A DNA stretch of 64,000 bases, from the NCBI RefSeq assembly GCF_013373865.1, contig NC_050469.1, positions 17,913,046-17,977,045 of the forward strand. Direction: 5' to 3'. The DNA is from Monomorium pharaonis. Its lineage: Eukaryota > Arthropoda > Insecta > Hymenoptera > Formicidae. The notes beneath the pieces were generated by a model. It was not told where the DNA came from, did no database searches, and worked only from the letters and a program-made list of their open reading frames with translations. This document shows, one piece after another, positions 10,650 through 22,120 of this stretch; within the stretch, counting starts at the first letter, position 1; every line of letters starts with the position of its first letter. The position numbers and the translations under genes are program-made.

Positions 10650-11975
10650 TGAAAAGCTTTGAGAAATAAATAAGAATGTTTTTTAAGACAAAGTTGAATA
10701 TCTTGTTTTTATGTTATTATACATAGTTTAGTTATTTATATAAAATTATGAAAAATATTAAATAATAAATTAGTTCAATTAAAATATGAACTTTGAATGA
10801 GATTTGAGAATAATAACTTTATTTATACTTATATACTTATATATTAACGTACATTACGCATAAATAATACTTTTTACAATAATTGATATATAAATGATGC
10901 AATTACACAAATGAAATATTAGAGGAGAGAAAGTGGTTGTGGACTAAATGTGGGGTTACGAAATTTGCAATATCTCGTATATTTTGTGTTAAGTTTTAAA
11001 GATAACTGTCCGAATTACTTCTTTACATACTGTTTAGACGTTATAACGTGGCCACTGATCATTAGTGTTTATTTTGTTGTGATAAAAACTGCTTTTCAGT
11101 ATTGCAAGTAGCCAAAAGTTCTATTAGTGTCTATTTTTTAACTTATTTTGAGAAATATGCCAAGTATTAACTTTTTAACATTAATGTAATTTGAAGAACT
11201 TTAATATAGCTTTTATATAACGTAATTGAATTTAATGCTTACGCAATATATGGATGCATTTGACATGTAAAATTATACTGCTTGCGTTCAGGATTATGGA
11301 CCCTTGCGAATATCGCAAGTCTGAGTCTCATAATATCTTCTCTCGTAATATTTTTTACAATATTTTTACGATACTTTGCTAATATTGCTTGTTATAATAC
11401 TTTTATAGTATTTCTATAATACGTAAAGTCGCAAGAGTCAAATTTTTACGTTTATACTTTCGATTCTTTTGTGTGATACTATGTACAAAATATCGATACT
11501 TTTGGATACTGATATGTAAAATCCGCCAAAGGCATTAATTTTTCACTTTTAGAAATAAAAATGATTTTGAAAATATTTGTTTTATATCTCCCTATAGGTT
11601 CTATAATCGCAATCTTTTTTTCCCTTTTCTTACTTTATTTCGTAGAGTAAACATCACTTTAAAGTCGGTTCCTAAAAAGATCAACAAAAAGATTTTAAAG
11701 AATATTTTATCAGATTATTTCATTTTTCAACACAAAAATTGTGTTGAAACAGATGTGTTAGGAAATTTAAAGAATTATTAATTTTTATTTTATAATGAAT
11801 TGAAGACTCGAATGATATTTATTGAAAGTATTTAAAATTTGATCCAGTTTATCTCTTGAGAGGGTTGAGAGCTCACTACAATTGTTATTGTAAGTTAATC
11901 CGTCACCATAGATGATCATATATAGCTCTTAGAATGTAAATTATATCATGAGAAAGGCAGCATCGCGTTGTCGCT
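10650..11975. other. AT-rich unassigned DNA
   Basis: About 1.3 kb of AT-rich sequence without a recognisable gene or repeat family. Confidence 0.5.
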
Positions 11976-11978
11976 TAT

Positions 11979-12583
11979 AAGGGAGCGATATATTTGCACA
12001 CGGTTCAAATGACCACGGTGCATTTGCGCACGGTGCATTTGCACACTGTGCATTTGAACACAAAAGAAATTTTATTAAAAATGTACACCAGTTATATGCA
12101 CACGTAAAATTTGACCACCGGATATTTGCACACAAAAAAATGCCCACCGTTCATTTGGACACGTAAAAGTTGCACACCATTCATTTGCACACCGCTCACT
12201 TGCACACCATTCACTTGCACACCGTTCACTTGCCCACCACTCATTTGCACACCAAAAAATGCGCACCAATTATTTGCACATGGAAAGATATACACCGATC
12301 ATTTGCACACAGAAAGTTACGCACCGATCATTTGCACACGGAAAAATGCACACTGATCATTTGCACGTGGAAAGATGCGCATTGATCATTTGCACACGGA
12401 AAGATGCACACTGTTCAGTTGCACACCGTTCAGTTGCACACCGTCCAATTGCACACCGTTCAATTGCACACAGTTCAATCAAACGCATATTAAATATTTA
12501 TACATTATGACTGCGTTTGCAATGTGTACATGGGTTAGCGACTTGAAAGGGGTGGGTGCGAGAGGGGGGCCGAAGGCACCCCC

Positions 12584-12625
<42 letters not shown>

Positions 12626-13215
12626 GCATTCACTGCACCACATGGGTTTGCAACTTAAATGATGTGCAATTGAACAGTGTGTGCAACTGAGCGGTGTGCA
12701 AATAAACGGTGTCTAAAAACACCGTGTCCAAATGAACGGTGTGTAAATGATCGGTCTTACATCTTTCCGTATGCAAATGATCAGTGCGCATCTTTCCGTA
12801 TGTAAATGATCTGTGTGCATCTTTCCGTGTGCAAATGATCAGTGCGCATCTTTCCGTGTGCAAATGATCGGTGTGCATCTTTCCATGTGTAAATAATCGG
12901 TGCATATTTCTTAGTGTGTAAATGAGTGGTGGGCAAATGAACGGTGTGCAAGTGAGCGGTGTGCAAATGAATGGTGTGCAACTTTTACGTGTCCAAGTGA
13001 ACGGTGGGCATTTTTTCGTGTGCAAATATCCAGTGATCAAATTGTACGTGTGCATATAACTGCATACATTTTTAATAAAATTTCTTTTGTGTCCAAATGC
13101 ACAGTGTGCAAATGCACCGTGTGCAAATGCACCGTGGTCATTTGAACCGTGCGCAAGATATCATGTCCAAAAGCACTGTGTCCAAATGCACCGTGTCCAT
13201 TTGAACTGTGTCCAG
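11979..13215. mobile_element. Foldback element with 15-bp word arms (GTTCATTTGCACACC type)
   Basis: The left arm (about 11979-12480) is a chain of 15-bp words such as GTTCATTTGCACACC; the right arm (about 12660-13170) is its reverse complement in the same word order, including the shared spacer ACAAAAGAAATTTTATTAAA. The centre holds a G-rich core, GGGTGGGTGCGAG and GGGGGGCCGAAGGCACCCCC, then a (GT)n tract and AAAGCATTCACTGCACCACA. Because 15 bases are five codons, every frame stays open for long stretches; these frames are not genes. No terminal duplication could be defined. Confidence 0.7.
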
Positions 13216-13239
13216 GTGAGTGCCACCCGCCTATAACGG

Positions 13240-15045
13240 TGATTCCGCGAACTATATCGCAGCTGCCGCGACTGCGGATGCTGCACATTGAATTGTGGCG
13301 GATATTTCATCGTCACATGAAATAAATTATGATTTAAATACTAAATTATGATTTAAAATATTTTTTTTTTAATGTTGAGTAATAAATATATAAAGACGTT
13401 ATAGATATCTTAAACCAATTCTAGAACTGGTCTTCAAGATATATGTATAAAAGATATTTTTGAGAAAAAAACCTTTAGAGGCTCAGCCCTTTTTTAGCCA
13501 ACTTTTTTAGTTTTAATGCTAAAACATTTTTGTCCTTGTCAGTAAGATAAACTACAAAAAAGGTGACATCGCTCTAGCGCCTAATATTAGGTTTTTATTT
13601 TTTAAAAAAGATTTGAGATAAAATGAATATTAGTATGATCAGATGTAAAAATATATAATTAGATACGAAAATATCTAATAATATATGATCATATATAATC
13701 TAATCCAAAACTTGGCGCAATATGATTATATATAATCCTAAAAATGTATAATAAGATATAAAAAGATCTAATAATATATCTTTTTTATATAATTATAGAA
13801 TTGGTATTGTATATGATCATATACAATATGCAGCAGAAATACATACAACAGAAAAGTCTTATAAATATGTTCGCCACAAACATGGTTCTATTAAAGTGAG
13901 AAGAGGAAACGGGCAACCTCCTATATCAATTGAATTTACGAAGGATCTTGCCAAATTGACGTGACTACATTACGAATCCTCTGTCAAATCGTCAGCTTAA
14001 TTAATCACTCTATCTGCCACTCCTCCTCTTTCTTATTTAAAAATCGCACAATTTAATGTTTAGTCCTTGCTTGCTTATTTTGTTCAAGTCGATCTGTTCC
14101 TGCAAGAATTTTTTTCTCATATAATTTCTATTGCTGAAATGTGGCTTCACTCACTTATTTCAGACACTTGGTTAACATCAAAACTATTACTGATTCTATT
14201 ACTGACTATTACTGACTATTACTAATCCTGAATTTATCTAGTTCTGCTTATCTCTCTGAATTGTTTACGATGTTCGACGAGTCAATTAGATGTTTTCCGA
14301 GATTTCCTAATCCTACTTCCTACTCCTAATACCTTTTTTACATATTCCTTTACACTCTACTGCAGCTTATAGAAATTCTTTTGTTTTAATTACCATGTAT
14401 TTCTGGCACTCATTATCAGTATCAATAACTCAGACGTCTTCTCTTCTCACTTTCAAAGATATGTTATTCTTTCACCTTTTTCTTGTAGAACGTGATGGGG
14501 ATGTTAGTTAGACTTAAGTAATGTGCATGCTTTCAATTTTTTTTTTTAGTATACTAATTATAAGTACTGTGTTACTTTTGCTGCATATTGTAGCTTTACT
14601 GCTTTTGGTTACATCACTTTTGCTGCATGTTACAGTTTTGCTGTTACATTATTGGTCTGATGACGCTCTCCATTACTGCTTCATTACACGAGTTTGTGAG
14701 CATTAGTGTTAGTTTTCTTGTTACGTTATTGTAAACCGTGTGATCATCCTGGCTGTAATTTGTCGCTTGATTGTTACTGAGCAATTATATTATATTATAT
14801 TATATTATATTATATTATATTATATTATATTATATTATATTTTTACATATTTGATTTAAATATTTTATATTTTATACTATTTTTGAGGATTTATATAGAC
14901 TTGCGATATCTCACCTACAATTTAGTTTCAATACAGTTCTGTCATATAGTTCTGTCATCTTTCTCTACAGTTATACAGTTATTTTTCTTTCTAGAGCTTA
15001 TTAGGTTATAATTTAGTTTATGCAATTTTCTTCTAGTTCACGTAA
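13240..15045. other. Unassigned AT-rich DNA with local repeats
   Basis: No gene recognised. 13630-13850 contains degenerate ATATGATCATATATAATC words like those at 720-1040. 14786-14840 is a (TATAT)n pentanucleotide run. The rest is ordinary AT-rich sequence. Confidence 0.5.
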
Positions 15046-15119
15046 AGCATGTATCCTACTTGCCCCCCCCCCCCCTGCCCCAAAGCAATGCTAGGGCTTA
15101 ATAAAATTATCAATCAATT

Positions 15120-15120
<1 letters not shown>

Positions 15121-15184
<64 letters not shown>
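15121..15184. repeat. (CT)n microsatellite
   Basis: Almost pure CT run, preceded by a short C run at 15063-15074. Confidence 0.95.
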
Positions 15185-15186
<2 letters not shown>

Positions 15187-15399
15187 GAGATGGACATGTT
15201 GAAGATTGCTCCACGATTTGCAGTGCATTTAAAGTGATCAAGGAGTGACAGAAAATTATAAAAGGATGTCGTGGCTGTGAGAATACACGTAAGGACCAAA
15301 ATTCTCTAACGAGAATGTGTGGATCTATGTGGAAAATCAGTATATTTCCCATACGGGTTATACATATCGCGTCAAGTAAACATGGATAGTGAAAGGCCT

Positions 15400-15748
15400 T
15401 CATTGGCGCACAGTACAATTGGACACATTGCGATTGCCTACTGTGCTATTAGACACGAAACATTGCACACTGTTCAATTGTGCACCACTCAATTGCGCAC
15501 AGTTCGATTGGACACAGTTCGATTGGACACAGTTCGATTGGACACAGTTCGATTGGACACAGTTCGATTGGACACAGTTCGATTGGACACAGTTCGATTG
15601 GACACAGTTTGATTGCGCACCGTTCAATTGCGCATTGTTCAGTGGCGCACCGTTCAATTGCACACTGTCCAATTGCACACCGTTCAATTGCGCACCGTTC
15701 AATTGCACACCATTTAAGTCGCAAACCCATGTGGTGCAGTGAATGCTT

Positions 15749-15807
<59 letters not shown>

Positions 15808-16330
15808 CGGGGGGGATGCAAGGGGGGCTTTCGGCCCCCTTTCCCGCACCTACACCGTCCAAGTCCATGCGTTTGATTGGACGGTGTGCAATTGAACTAT
15901 GCGCAATTGAACAGTGTGCAATTGAACAGTGTGCAATTGAACGGTGTGCCACTGAACGATGCGCAATTGAACGGTGCGCAATCGAACTGTGTCCAATCAA
16001 ACGGTGCGCAATCGAACTGTGTCAAATCAAACTGTGTCCAATCGAACTGTGTCCAATCGAACTGTGTCCAATCGAACTGTGTCCAATAGAACTGTGTCCA
16101 ATCGAACTGTGTCCAATCGAACTGTGTCCAATCGAACTGTGTCCAATCGAACGGTGTCTAATCAAACAGTGTCCAATCGAACTGTGTCCAATCGAACGAT
16201 GTCCGATCAAACTGTGTCCAATTGAACGGTGCGCAATTGAACGGTGCGCAATGTTTCGTGTCTAATAGCACGGTGGGTTGCAACGTGTCCAATTGTATTG
16301 TGCGCCATTGAACCTCTCCCATTGATAGTG
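15400..16330. mobile_element. Foldback element with 15-bp word arms (GTTCGATTGGACACA type)
   Basis: The left arm (15400-15720) contains eight tandem GTTCGATTGGACACA units, then GTTCAATTGCGCACC variants. The right arm (15870-16320) is the inverse and longer (about 28 units). The outermost parts also pair (GCGCACA.TACAATTGGACAC; CTATTAGACACGAAACATT). The centre has CCCATGTGGTGCAGTGAATG, CTTTACACA with a (CA)n tract, then the G-rich core. All frames are open through the arrays (repeats such as FDWTQ or NRTVS); I treat none as genes. Confidence 0.7.
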
Positions 16331-16335
16331 ACGTG

Positions 16336-17430
16336 TATCTTAGCCCTCAATCCCTACCGTGTTTTTCGGCATCCTCTATCCCTCCCTATAGGTCGTTTTC
16401 GTCTTCGCCCTTATAACTATAAAAATAATGGTTTAAAAAATCTAAAAAAAGATCATGTATACCCTTTAAACGTTTTTCTTTAAGAAATTACCATTACATT
16501 ATCTTCCTCTTCTAAATTTAATGTATATTTTTTAATAAACAATGAGAAAAATTGGTAAAAAGTTGATTAAAAAAATATATATAGCGACGATAAAAATTCT
16601 GAAAAAAATTTTTTTTAATCAGTTTCTGGAAGGAAAAAAATTCCTCTTTATGAAAAAAATGTCTGCTCAACGTAGAATAAAAGCAGATATCCAATTTCAA
16701 CGTATAAAGATTGGTATTTTTTGAGTATGATGAATAGTGTTGTAAAATAGGGAAACATCAATAAATCTACAATTATTTTTTCTGCTTAAAGTTTTAACAA
16801 ATTATTATTTAATACACAGTAAAAATACAAAATTATGTTATAAAAATTGATAAAGAGAACAGAGTTTAAAAGCAGTCGCGACAACAATTTAAACGATAAT
16901 TATTGCAAACGGGTTTGTTGCATCGAGCACAACATTGATTGGTTTTTTTATTATTTTTATATAAACAATAAAAACATCTTTTTTTTAATTTATTAGTTAA
17001 TGTCCAATCTTCCCAATATTGGCCGAATACTAAATTTTATTGGTCTGCTTAAAGTATTTTGGATTTCTAACTTGCACTGTACATGTTCAACTTAAAATAT
17101 ATACATAATTATGTTCTAAAATGCACGTACGTGTCCAAAAATACTCAATTTACAAAAAAAATTTTTTTTCAAAGAAGTCATTTTTACTTACGTAATCCTT
17201 CCCTATGGGTCAAAAACGTCCTATTTGAATTTTATCTGGCTGGAGTAATTTTGGAGTAAAACAAACGGACCGGGCTGGCCTTTTGCACTAAAAACCCTTC
17301 CCCTCCAAAGTTTTTTTTAATACAACTTTGATGGCGCTAGCATCACGGTTGTATGAGAAATTAACAATAGTAGTTTTTAGATAGTAGTATTGAAAAGCAG
17401 GGCGAAAATAATAGGGATTGAGGGTTAATT
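16336..17430. mobile_element. Possible TIR element (weak)
   Basis: TTAGCCCTCAATCCCTAC near 16337 and TAGGGATTGAGGGTTAA near 17411 are inverted copies of about 17 bp. The interior is AT-rich with no recognisable protein. Only the short inverted ends support this call. Confidence 0.3.
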
Positions 17431-17906
17431 ACAGTTACGTGCGTGAATTGGCGTGCGTATTGATAGGATCGGCGTCAGCCGAAATCTACTAATATAAACG
17501 ATGAATATGCAGAATATAGATGTAAGAAGGCAATAAAAAGTCAAGTTGTGACATGTAAGACATGTGTTAAACATAAACTTTTTTTTCATCCAGGATGTGC
17601 ACATAAACATAAGATGTACGGTAGAAATCGAGAATATATGTCATGTCCTGGCCCATTTGAGAAGTTTACAATTGACAGTGAAAAAGATATTGATGTGAAA
17701 AAAACACGAATACCGGCAGGAAGCGGCGGAAGCACAGCGATAGGTATCAACGTGGCATGGATACAAAAATTGGTTGGCTAGTAAAAATTATGAGAGAGAT
17801 GAAAGATGAAAAAGATGGCATGCAAAAGAGAAATAAAAATGCTGATTAACGTGGCAGTTACAGTTAGGCTACGAAGAAAAAGAAGGAAAACATATCATCA
17901 AACCGA

Positions 17907-18668
17907 AGATTCAGCAGAAAAGTGAAACCACTAAAAAAAATAATAAAAGAAAAGGTTGATATTAAGAATATGCCAATGGGGATAACAAAAATACTAAAAG
18001 GAAGAGAAGGAACAGTAATTTTAGGCTGTGAAACCGGAGAAGAAATTGATAAATTAAAAGATGTAGTACAGTCCAAGCTAGGTGACAATTATAATATTAC
18101 AGAATCACTACAAAAGAAGCTGAAAATAAAAATTGTCAATATTAGCGAGGAAGAATGGAATTGGATGATAATAAACTAATAGATACATTCAAGAAACAGA
18201 ATAGTTTGGGTGAATGTCGTATAAGTATAATAAAGAAAATCTTGAAAAAAAAAATATGAATGACAGTCAGCCTAAAAGTAAAGGGAAAGGAGGTAGATCT
18301 ATAATAATTGAAGTAGATGAGGTAACATATGAATTGATGTTAAAGAAAGAAAAATTGAATATAGGCTGGAGAAAATGTCCTGTGTTCAATCACTTCAGCA
18401 TAAAAGATGTTCCAAATACTGGGGATTCTATCACATTGCAAAAAACTGTACGGGAGATGAAACGCGTCTTAAATATGCAGGAAAGCACAAAGCAAGTGAA
18501 TGTAGAGAGAAACATAACAAATGTGTAAATTGTATGTTTAAAATAAAAACATATAATTTGAAAATAAGGACGAACATGATGTTCTGGATCCGAAATGTCC
18601 GACATATAAGAGGGCTATCAAAAAGGAGAAGAGGAAAGGTGAATGGGAAGCCAAAAAATAGTAACTAC
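17907..18668 (+). pseudogene. LINE ORF1 (gag-like) remnant with zinc knuckles
   Basis: The segment VILGCETGEEIDKLKDVVQS to KLKIKIVNISEEEW resembles the RNA-binding region of insect LINE ORF1 proteins. After a frameshift come EVDEVTYELMLKKEKLNIGW and, across two frames, CPVFNHFSIKRCSKYWGFYH followed by KHKASECREKHNKC. These are degraded CX2CX4HX4C-type knuckles in which several Cys have become Tyr. At least three frame changes. Confidence 0.65.
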
Positions 18669-18689
18669 TGAAGGAAGAGGAACAAATAA

Positions 18690-19585
18690 TGTATACAAAT
18701 GCGAAAAGTTTAATTGCACACAAGGACAAGATACAGCACCAGATTATGAAGAAATTAAATCCTGCAGTTATAGTATTGTCGGAGTCTAGATTAATTGCTG
18801 AAATCGAAGACAGTGGAATAAGTGTACCGGGGTACAGTGGTTAGATGCGACGCAAAAAATAAAAATACGGGGGGAGGAATACTCTGTACGTAAGAGACGA
18901 TATCAAGTATGAGATAGTAGTATTGAAAAAATTAGAAAGAATCGTTTGATGCGTTTGAATAGAAGTAAAAGAGAAATTGTTTAAAGAAGTATTAATGGTA
19001 ATATATCATTCATCGAGTGCGTCACATGGAGAATTTATAGTATTCTTAGAGGAGATAGTAGAAGAATTAATAAAAGAAGAGTGTATAATATTAGAAGACT
19101 TTAATATAGATTCTATGACACTCTTTTTATACAAATAAACTACTAATGACTATGCAAAATCTAGGTATGAAGCAATATGTTGATAAACCAACGAGAGTTA
19201 CCGAAAATAGTTATACAATTACAGATCTAGTTTTTGCGAATAAGGAAATAAATGCACAAGTAAATTGAATCTAAGATAACGGACCATGCGTGGCTAAAAG
19301 TCGTGAAAAATACAAACAAGATTGTAAATAAATATAAAGAATTCAGCGGCAGATATTATAGTAGATATAATGCGGATGAATTTGTTAAGCTAGGAGTGAC
19401 CTAAGAATAGGACAAGATTTAGAGAGTAATGTAAGAGCAAGAAAATTAATTAATAGTATGGTAGATGCGCTAGATATCTCGGCACCTAAGAAAATTTTTA
19501 GAATATCAAAAATATGAAAAGAGAAAAAATAGTATTCAAAGGAAATAGAAAAGTTAGCAACTAAAAGAGATGAGGCATACAGAGA
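18690..19585 (+). pseudogene. LINE ORF2 endonuclease remnant
   Basis: Pieces in several frames read MYTNAKSLIAHKDKIQHQIM, NPAVIVLSESRL, then GGGILYVRDDIKYEIVVLKK, VYHSSSASHGEFIVFLEEI-like text, ILEDFNIDS (degraded GDFN) and ITDHAWLKV (SDH-equivalent). The order and motifs are those of an APE-type endonuclease. Heavily frameshifted. Confidence 0.65.
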
Positions 19586-19593
19586 AAGAGAGT

Positions 19594-19765
19594 CCTAGAT
19601 GCGCATAGTAATAAACGGAGACAGTAGGCTGAGTGAAACGGACACAGTAACAAACGGACACAAACCAAATGACACAGTAATAAATGGACACAGTAACAAA
19701 CGGACACATTGCGAAACGGACACAGTACGAAACGGACACAGACCAAATGCACACAGACCAAAAAA
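19594..19765. mobile_element. Solitary arm of a 15/16-bp word element
   Basis: CCTAGATGCGCATAGTAATA, AAACGG and AGGCTGAGTGAAACGGACAC match, in inverse orientation, the right end of the 47020-47503 foldback. It is followed by tandem AACGGACACAGTA words. Only one arm is present. Confidence 0.6.
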
Positions 19766-19803
19766 AATTTTTTGATCAATCAAAATAGTTATATATATAT
19801 ATA

Positions 19804-21301
19804 CAGGGTGTTCCAGATTAACCGGAGGAGCCGGCATGTACGTATTCCTCATGAAAAACTGAGTCGAAAATGTCAGTAGCAAAATCTTGAGGGATCATTA
19901 GTTTTCAAATGGTAAGCCTTTGAAACCTTCCAACCACAGGCCGTGAAGCTCGCGCTGTCAGGCGCGGCGCAACTAAGCGGCCGGCTAGTCGCTTTGACGA
20001 GTATCGCTAAACGGTACCGAACGAATATAAATCTGTGAAATCTCTATTAATATTTGTTGTTTTATTCTTAAATCGAGTCCAATTTAATTGACAAAAAGTA
20101 ATATCAATTGTAAATTCGATAAAACGCCATTTATATCAATAAAAATTATGTGTTTCTGAAATACGTTTTATGTATAAATAAATTAATAAATAAAATCAAT
20201 ATTAATTAAATTATTTAATCAAATAATATTAAAAACATCAGTCGACAACATTTCCAAAACTTTTTTTCAAAAAGTTCTGTCACAAACAGTATTAAAAAAC
20301 ATTTACATTTGAAATTCGCATTTGATGTAAATAAATATTTCATATTTAGGAAATGAAATGAACGAAATTCCGAATTATGATATAAGAGGAAAAGGAAGTA
20401 ATACTGTGAAGGCATCGACGTAAGTAAATAATAAGTATTATTATTACAAATTACATTTTGAATAATATTTTAGAAACTTTTAGAGTAGGTGTTCGAAATG
20501 GCCACCACCCATTTCAATACAAAGCTGAGCACGTCTAATCAAATTTTCTCTCGATCGTTGTATCATTTCAGGCGTAATGGTTGCAAGCGCCTCATCAATT
20601 AAAAGTTTAAAAAGTTTAAAAGTTTAATATTTTTCTAAAATATTATTCAAAATGTAATTTGTAATAATAATACTTATTATTTACTTACGTCGATGCCTTC
20701 ACAGTATTACTTCCTTTTCCTCTTATATCATAGTTCGGAATTTCGTTCATTTCATTTCCTAAATATGAAATATTTATTTACATCAAATGCGAATTTCAAA
20801 TGTAAATGTTTTTTAATACTGTTTGTGACAGAACTTTTTGAAAAAAAGTTTTGGAAATGTTGTCGACTGATGTTTTTAATATTATTTGATTAAATAATTT
20901 AATTAATATTGATTTTATTTATTAATTTATTTATACATAAAACGTATTTCAGAAACACATAATTTTTATTGATATAAATGGCGTTTTATCGAATTTACAA
21001 TTGATATTATTTTTTGTCAATTAAATTGGACTCGATTTAAGAATACAGCAACAAATATTAATAGAGATTTCACAGATTTATATTCGTTCGGTACCGTTTA
21101 GCGATACTCGTCAAAGCGACTAGCCGGCCGCTTAGTTGCGTCGCGCCTGACAGCGCGAGCTTCACGGCCTGTGGTTGGAAGGTTTCAAAGGCTTACCATT
21201 TGAAAACTAATGATCCCTCAAGATTTTGCTACTGACATTTTCGACTCAGTTTTTCATGAGGAATACGTACATGCCGGCTCCTCCGGTTAATCTGGAACAC
21301 C

Positions 21302-21304
<3 letters not shown>
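19804..21304. mobile_element. Near-perfect foldback transposon with CAGGGTGTTCCAGATTAA ends
   Basis: Two arms of about 670 bp (19804-20478 and 20633-21304) are inverted copies differing at only a few positions, with CAGGGTGTTCCAGATTAACC at both ends and TA-rich flanks. The ~155-base loop holds the C-terminal end of a transposase reading frame. The matching open frames at 20215-20415 and 20693-20893 are arm sequence, mirrored, and not genes. High arm identity suggests recent formation or gene conversion. Confidence 0.85.
20480..20599 (-). pseudogene. Transposase C-terminal remnant in the foldback loop
   Basis: The minus strand encodes about 39 residues ending at a stop codon, including TPEMIQRSRENLIRRAQLC and EMGGGHFEHLL. 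This is the usual end of Tc1/mariner-like transposases found with ACAGGGTG-type termini in insects. Nothing of the catalytic core remains. Confidence 0.65.
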
Positions 21305-21343
<39 letters not shown>

Positions 21344-21345
21344 AT
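21303..21345. repeat. (TA)n microsatellite
   Basis: TA run abutting the foldback right end; a shorter one abuts the left end (19790-19803), as expected for TA-target insertion. Confidence 0.9.
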
Positions 21346-21506
21346 ATTATTATATTTTAAATTTATATTTGACAATAAAATCATTCAAAAAATTACAAGA
21401 ATATTCCATCGTGCATATGTGCTTATAAAGATAAGATTTGTTTGTATCTACCGAGTACTTTGTGCCTGGTGATCTGAGGAGAAAGCAAGTGTAGTGGAAG
21501 TTTAAT

Positions 21507-21625
21507 GGCCTGTTCTTTTGAGCTGCACTGGTGCATTGGTGCAACAAGTTAAAGTGAGGCAAATATATTTTTTCTCGTTCTAACTTATTGCACCAGTGCA
21601 GCAGTGCAGCTAAAAAGAACAGGCC
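21507..21625. mobile_element. Hairpin MITE with GGCCTGTTCTTTT ends
   Basis: GGCCTGTTCTTTTGAGCTGC at the left pairs with the complement ending AAAAGAACAGGCC. About 50-bp arms, total ~120 bp. Confidence 0.75.
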
Positions 21626-21639
21626 TTAGTTCTATCTAT

Positions 21640-22118
21640 GGTGTAGTCTGACCTGTTCTGGCCGGTCTGGCGTAGTCAAGCCCTATCTTAGTGCGTGATT
21701 ATTTTAAGTCTTTTTTGGGCGCAAGTGCTTATAGACATATATTTTACACCAAATTTTTAAACGTGTTTTTTTGGCAATTGGTTCATAAATTACTCCGGAG
21801 TCTGCGTCACTGTGTGACACTACTCACTTTACCAAGGGAAACATAACCTCCAAATGATCGCCGATGTGACTTACCACATTATTATAATATAATATATAAA
21901 ATGTGATGCGAGCGATAACGAAACTATAATACAAATAAAACAGTGCTTATTGGTATCATACACTTCGATATTTATGGAAATTCCTTAATCGACAGGTACG
22001 TTTTTTTCTGAATATGCTAATCCACTTTGTTTACTTTCTGGATATTTGATCAAGCTTTCTTATTTATTTGTATAATTGATTGTCAATCAAGTCAATCACG
22101 TCCATGTTATTGTTTTAC
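21640..22118. other. Unassigned DNA upstream of the Vps53 fragment
   Basis: No gene recognised. If the Vps53 copy is a genomic duplication, the part next to 22121 would be intron sequence, ending in TGTTTTACAG at 22111-22120. Confidence 0.4.
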
Positions 22119-22120
22119 AG

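Larger units (their letters stand above)
17515..19590 (+). mobile_element. Decayed non-LTR retrotransposon (ORF1 and ORF2 endonuclease)
   Basis: Plus-strand remnants are in the expected LINE order: gag-like ORF1 with zinc knuckles (about 17860-18670), then the AP endonuclease N-terminal part of ORF2 (about 18690-19590). The reverse transcriptase is absent: the copy stops at the word-array remnant at 19594. Many frameshifts and stops. Different family from 3404-6484. Confidence 0.7.

Noticed and set aside
12075..13055. Cys/His-rich open frames resembling zinc-finger repeats
   Set aside because: They are translations of GTTCATTTGCACACC words in several frames at once; no start, splice or conservation signal.
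15449..16265. Long open frames on both strands (up to 261 codons) through the 15-bp arrays
   Set aside because: A 15-bp unit keeps all frames open; peptides are five-residue repeats (FDWTQ, NRTVS, GHSSI) present on both strands and broken by the CA tract.
20215..20893. Two 66-codon frames with nearly identical protein
   Set aside because: They are mirror images in the two arms of the foldback; same DNA, not two genes.
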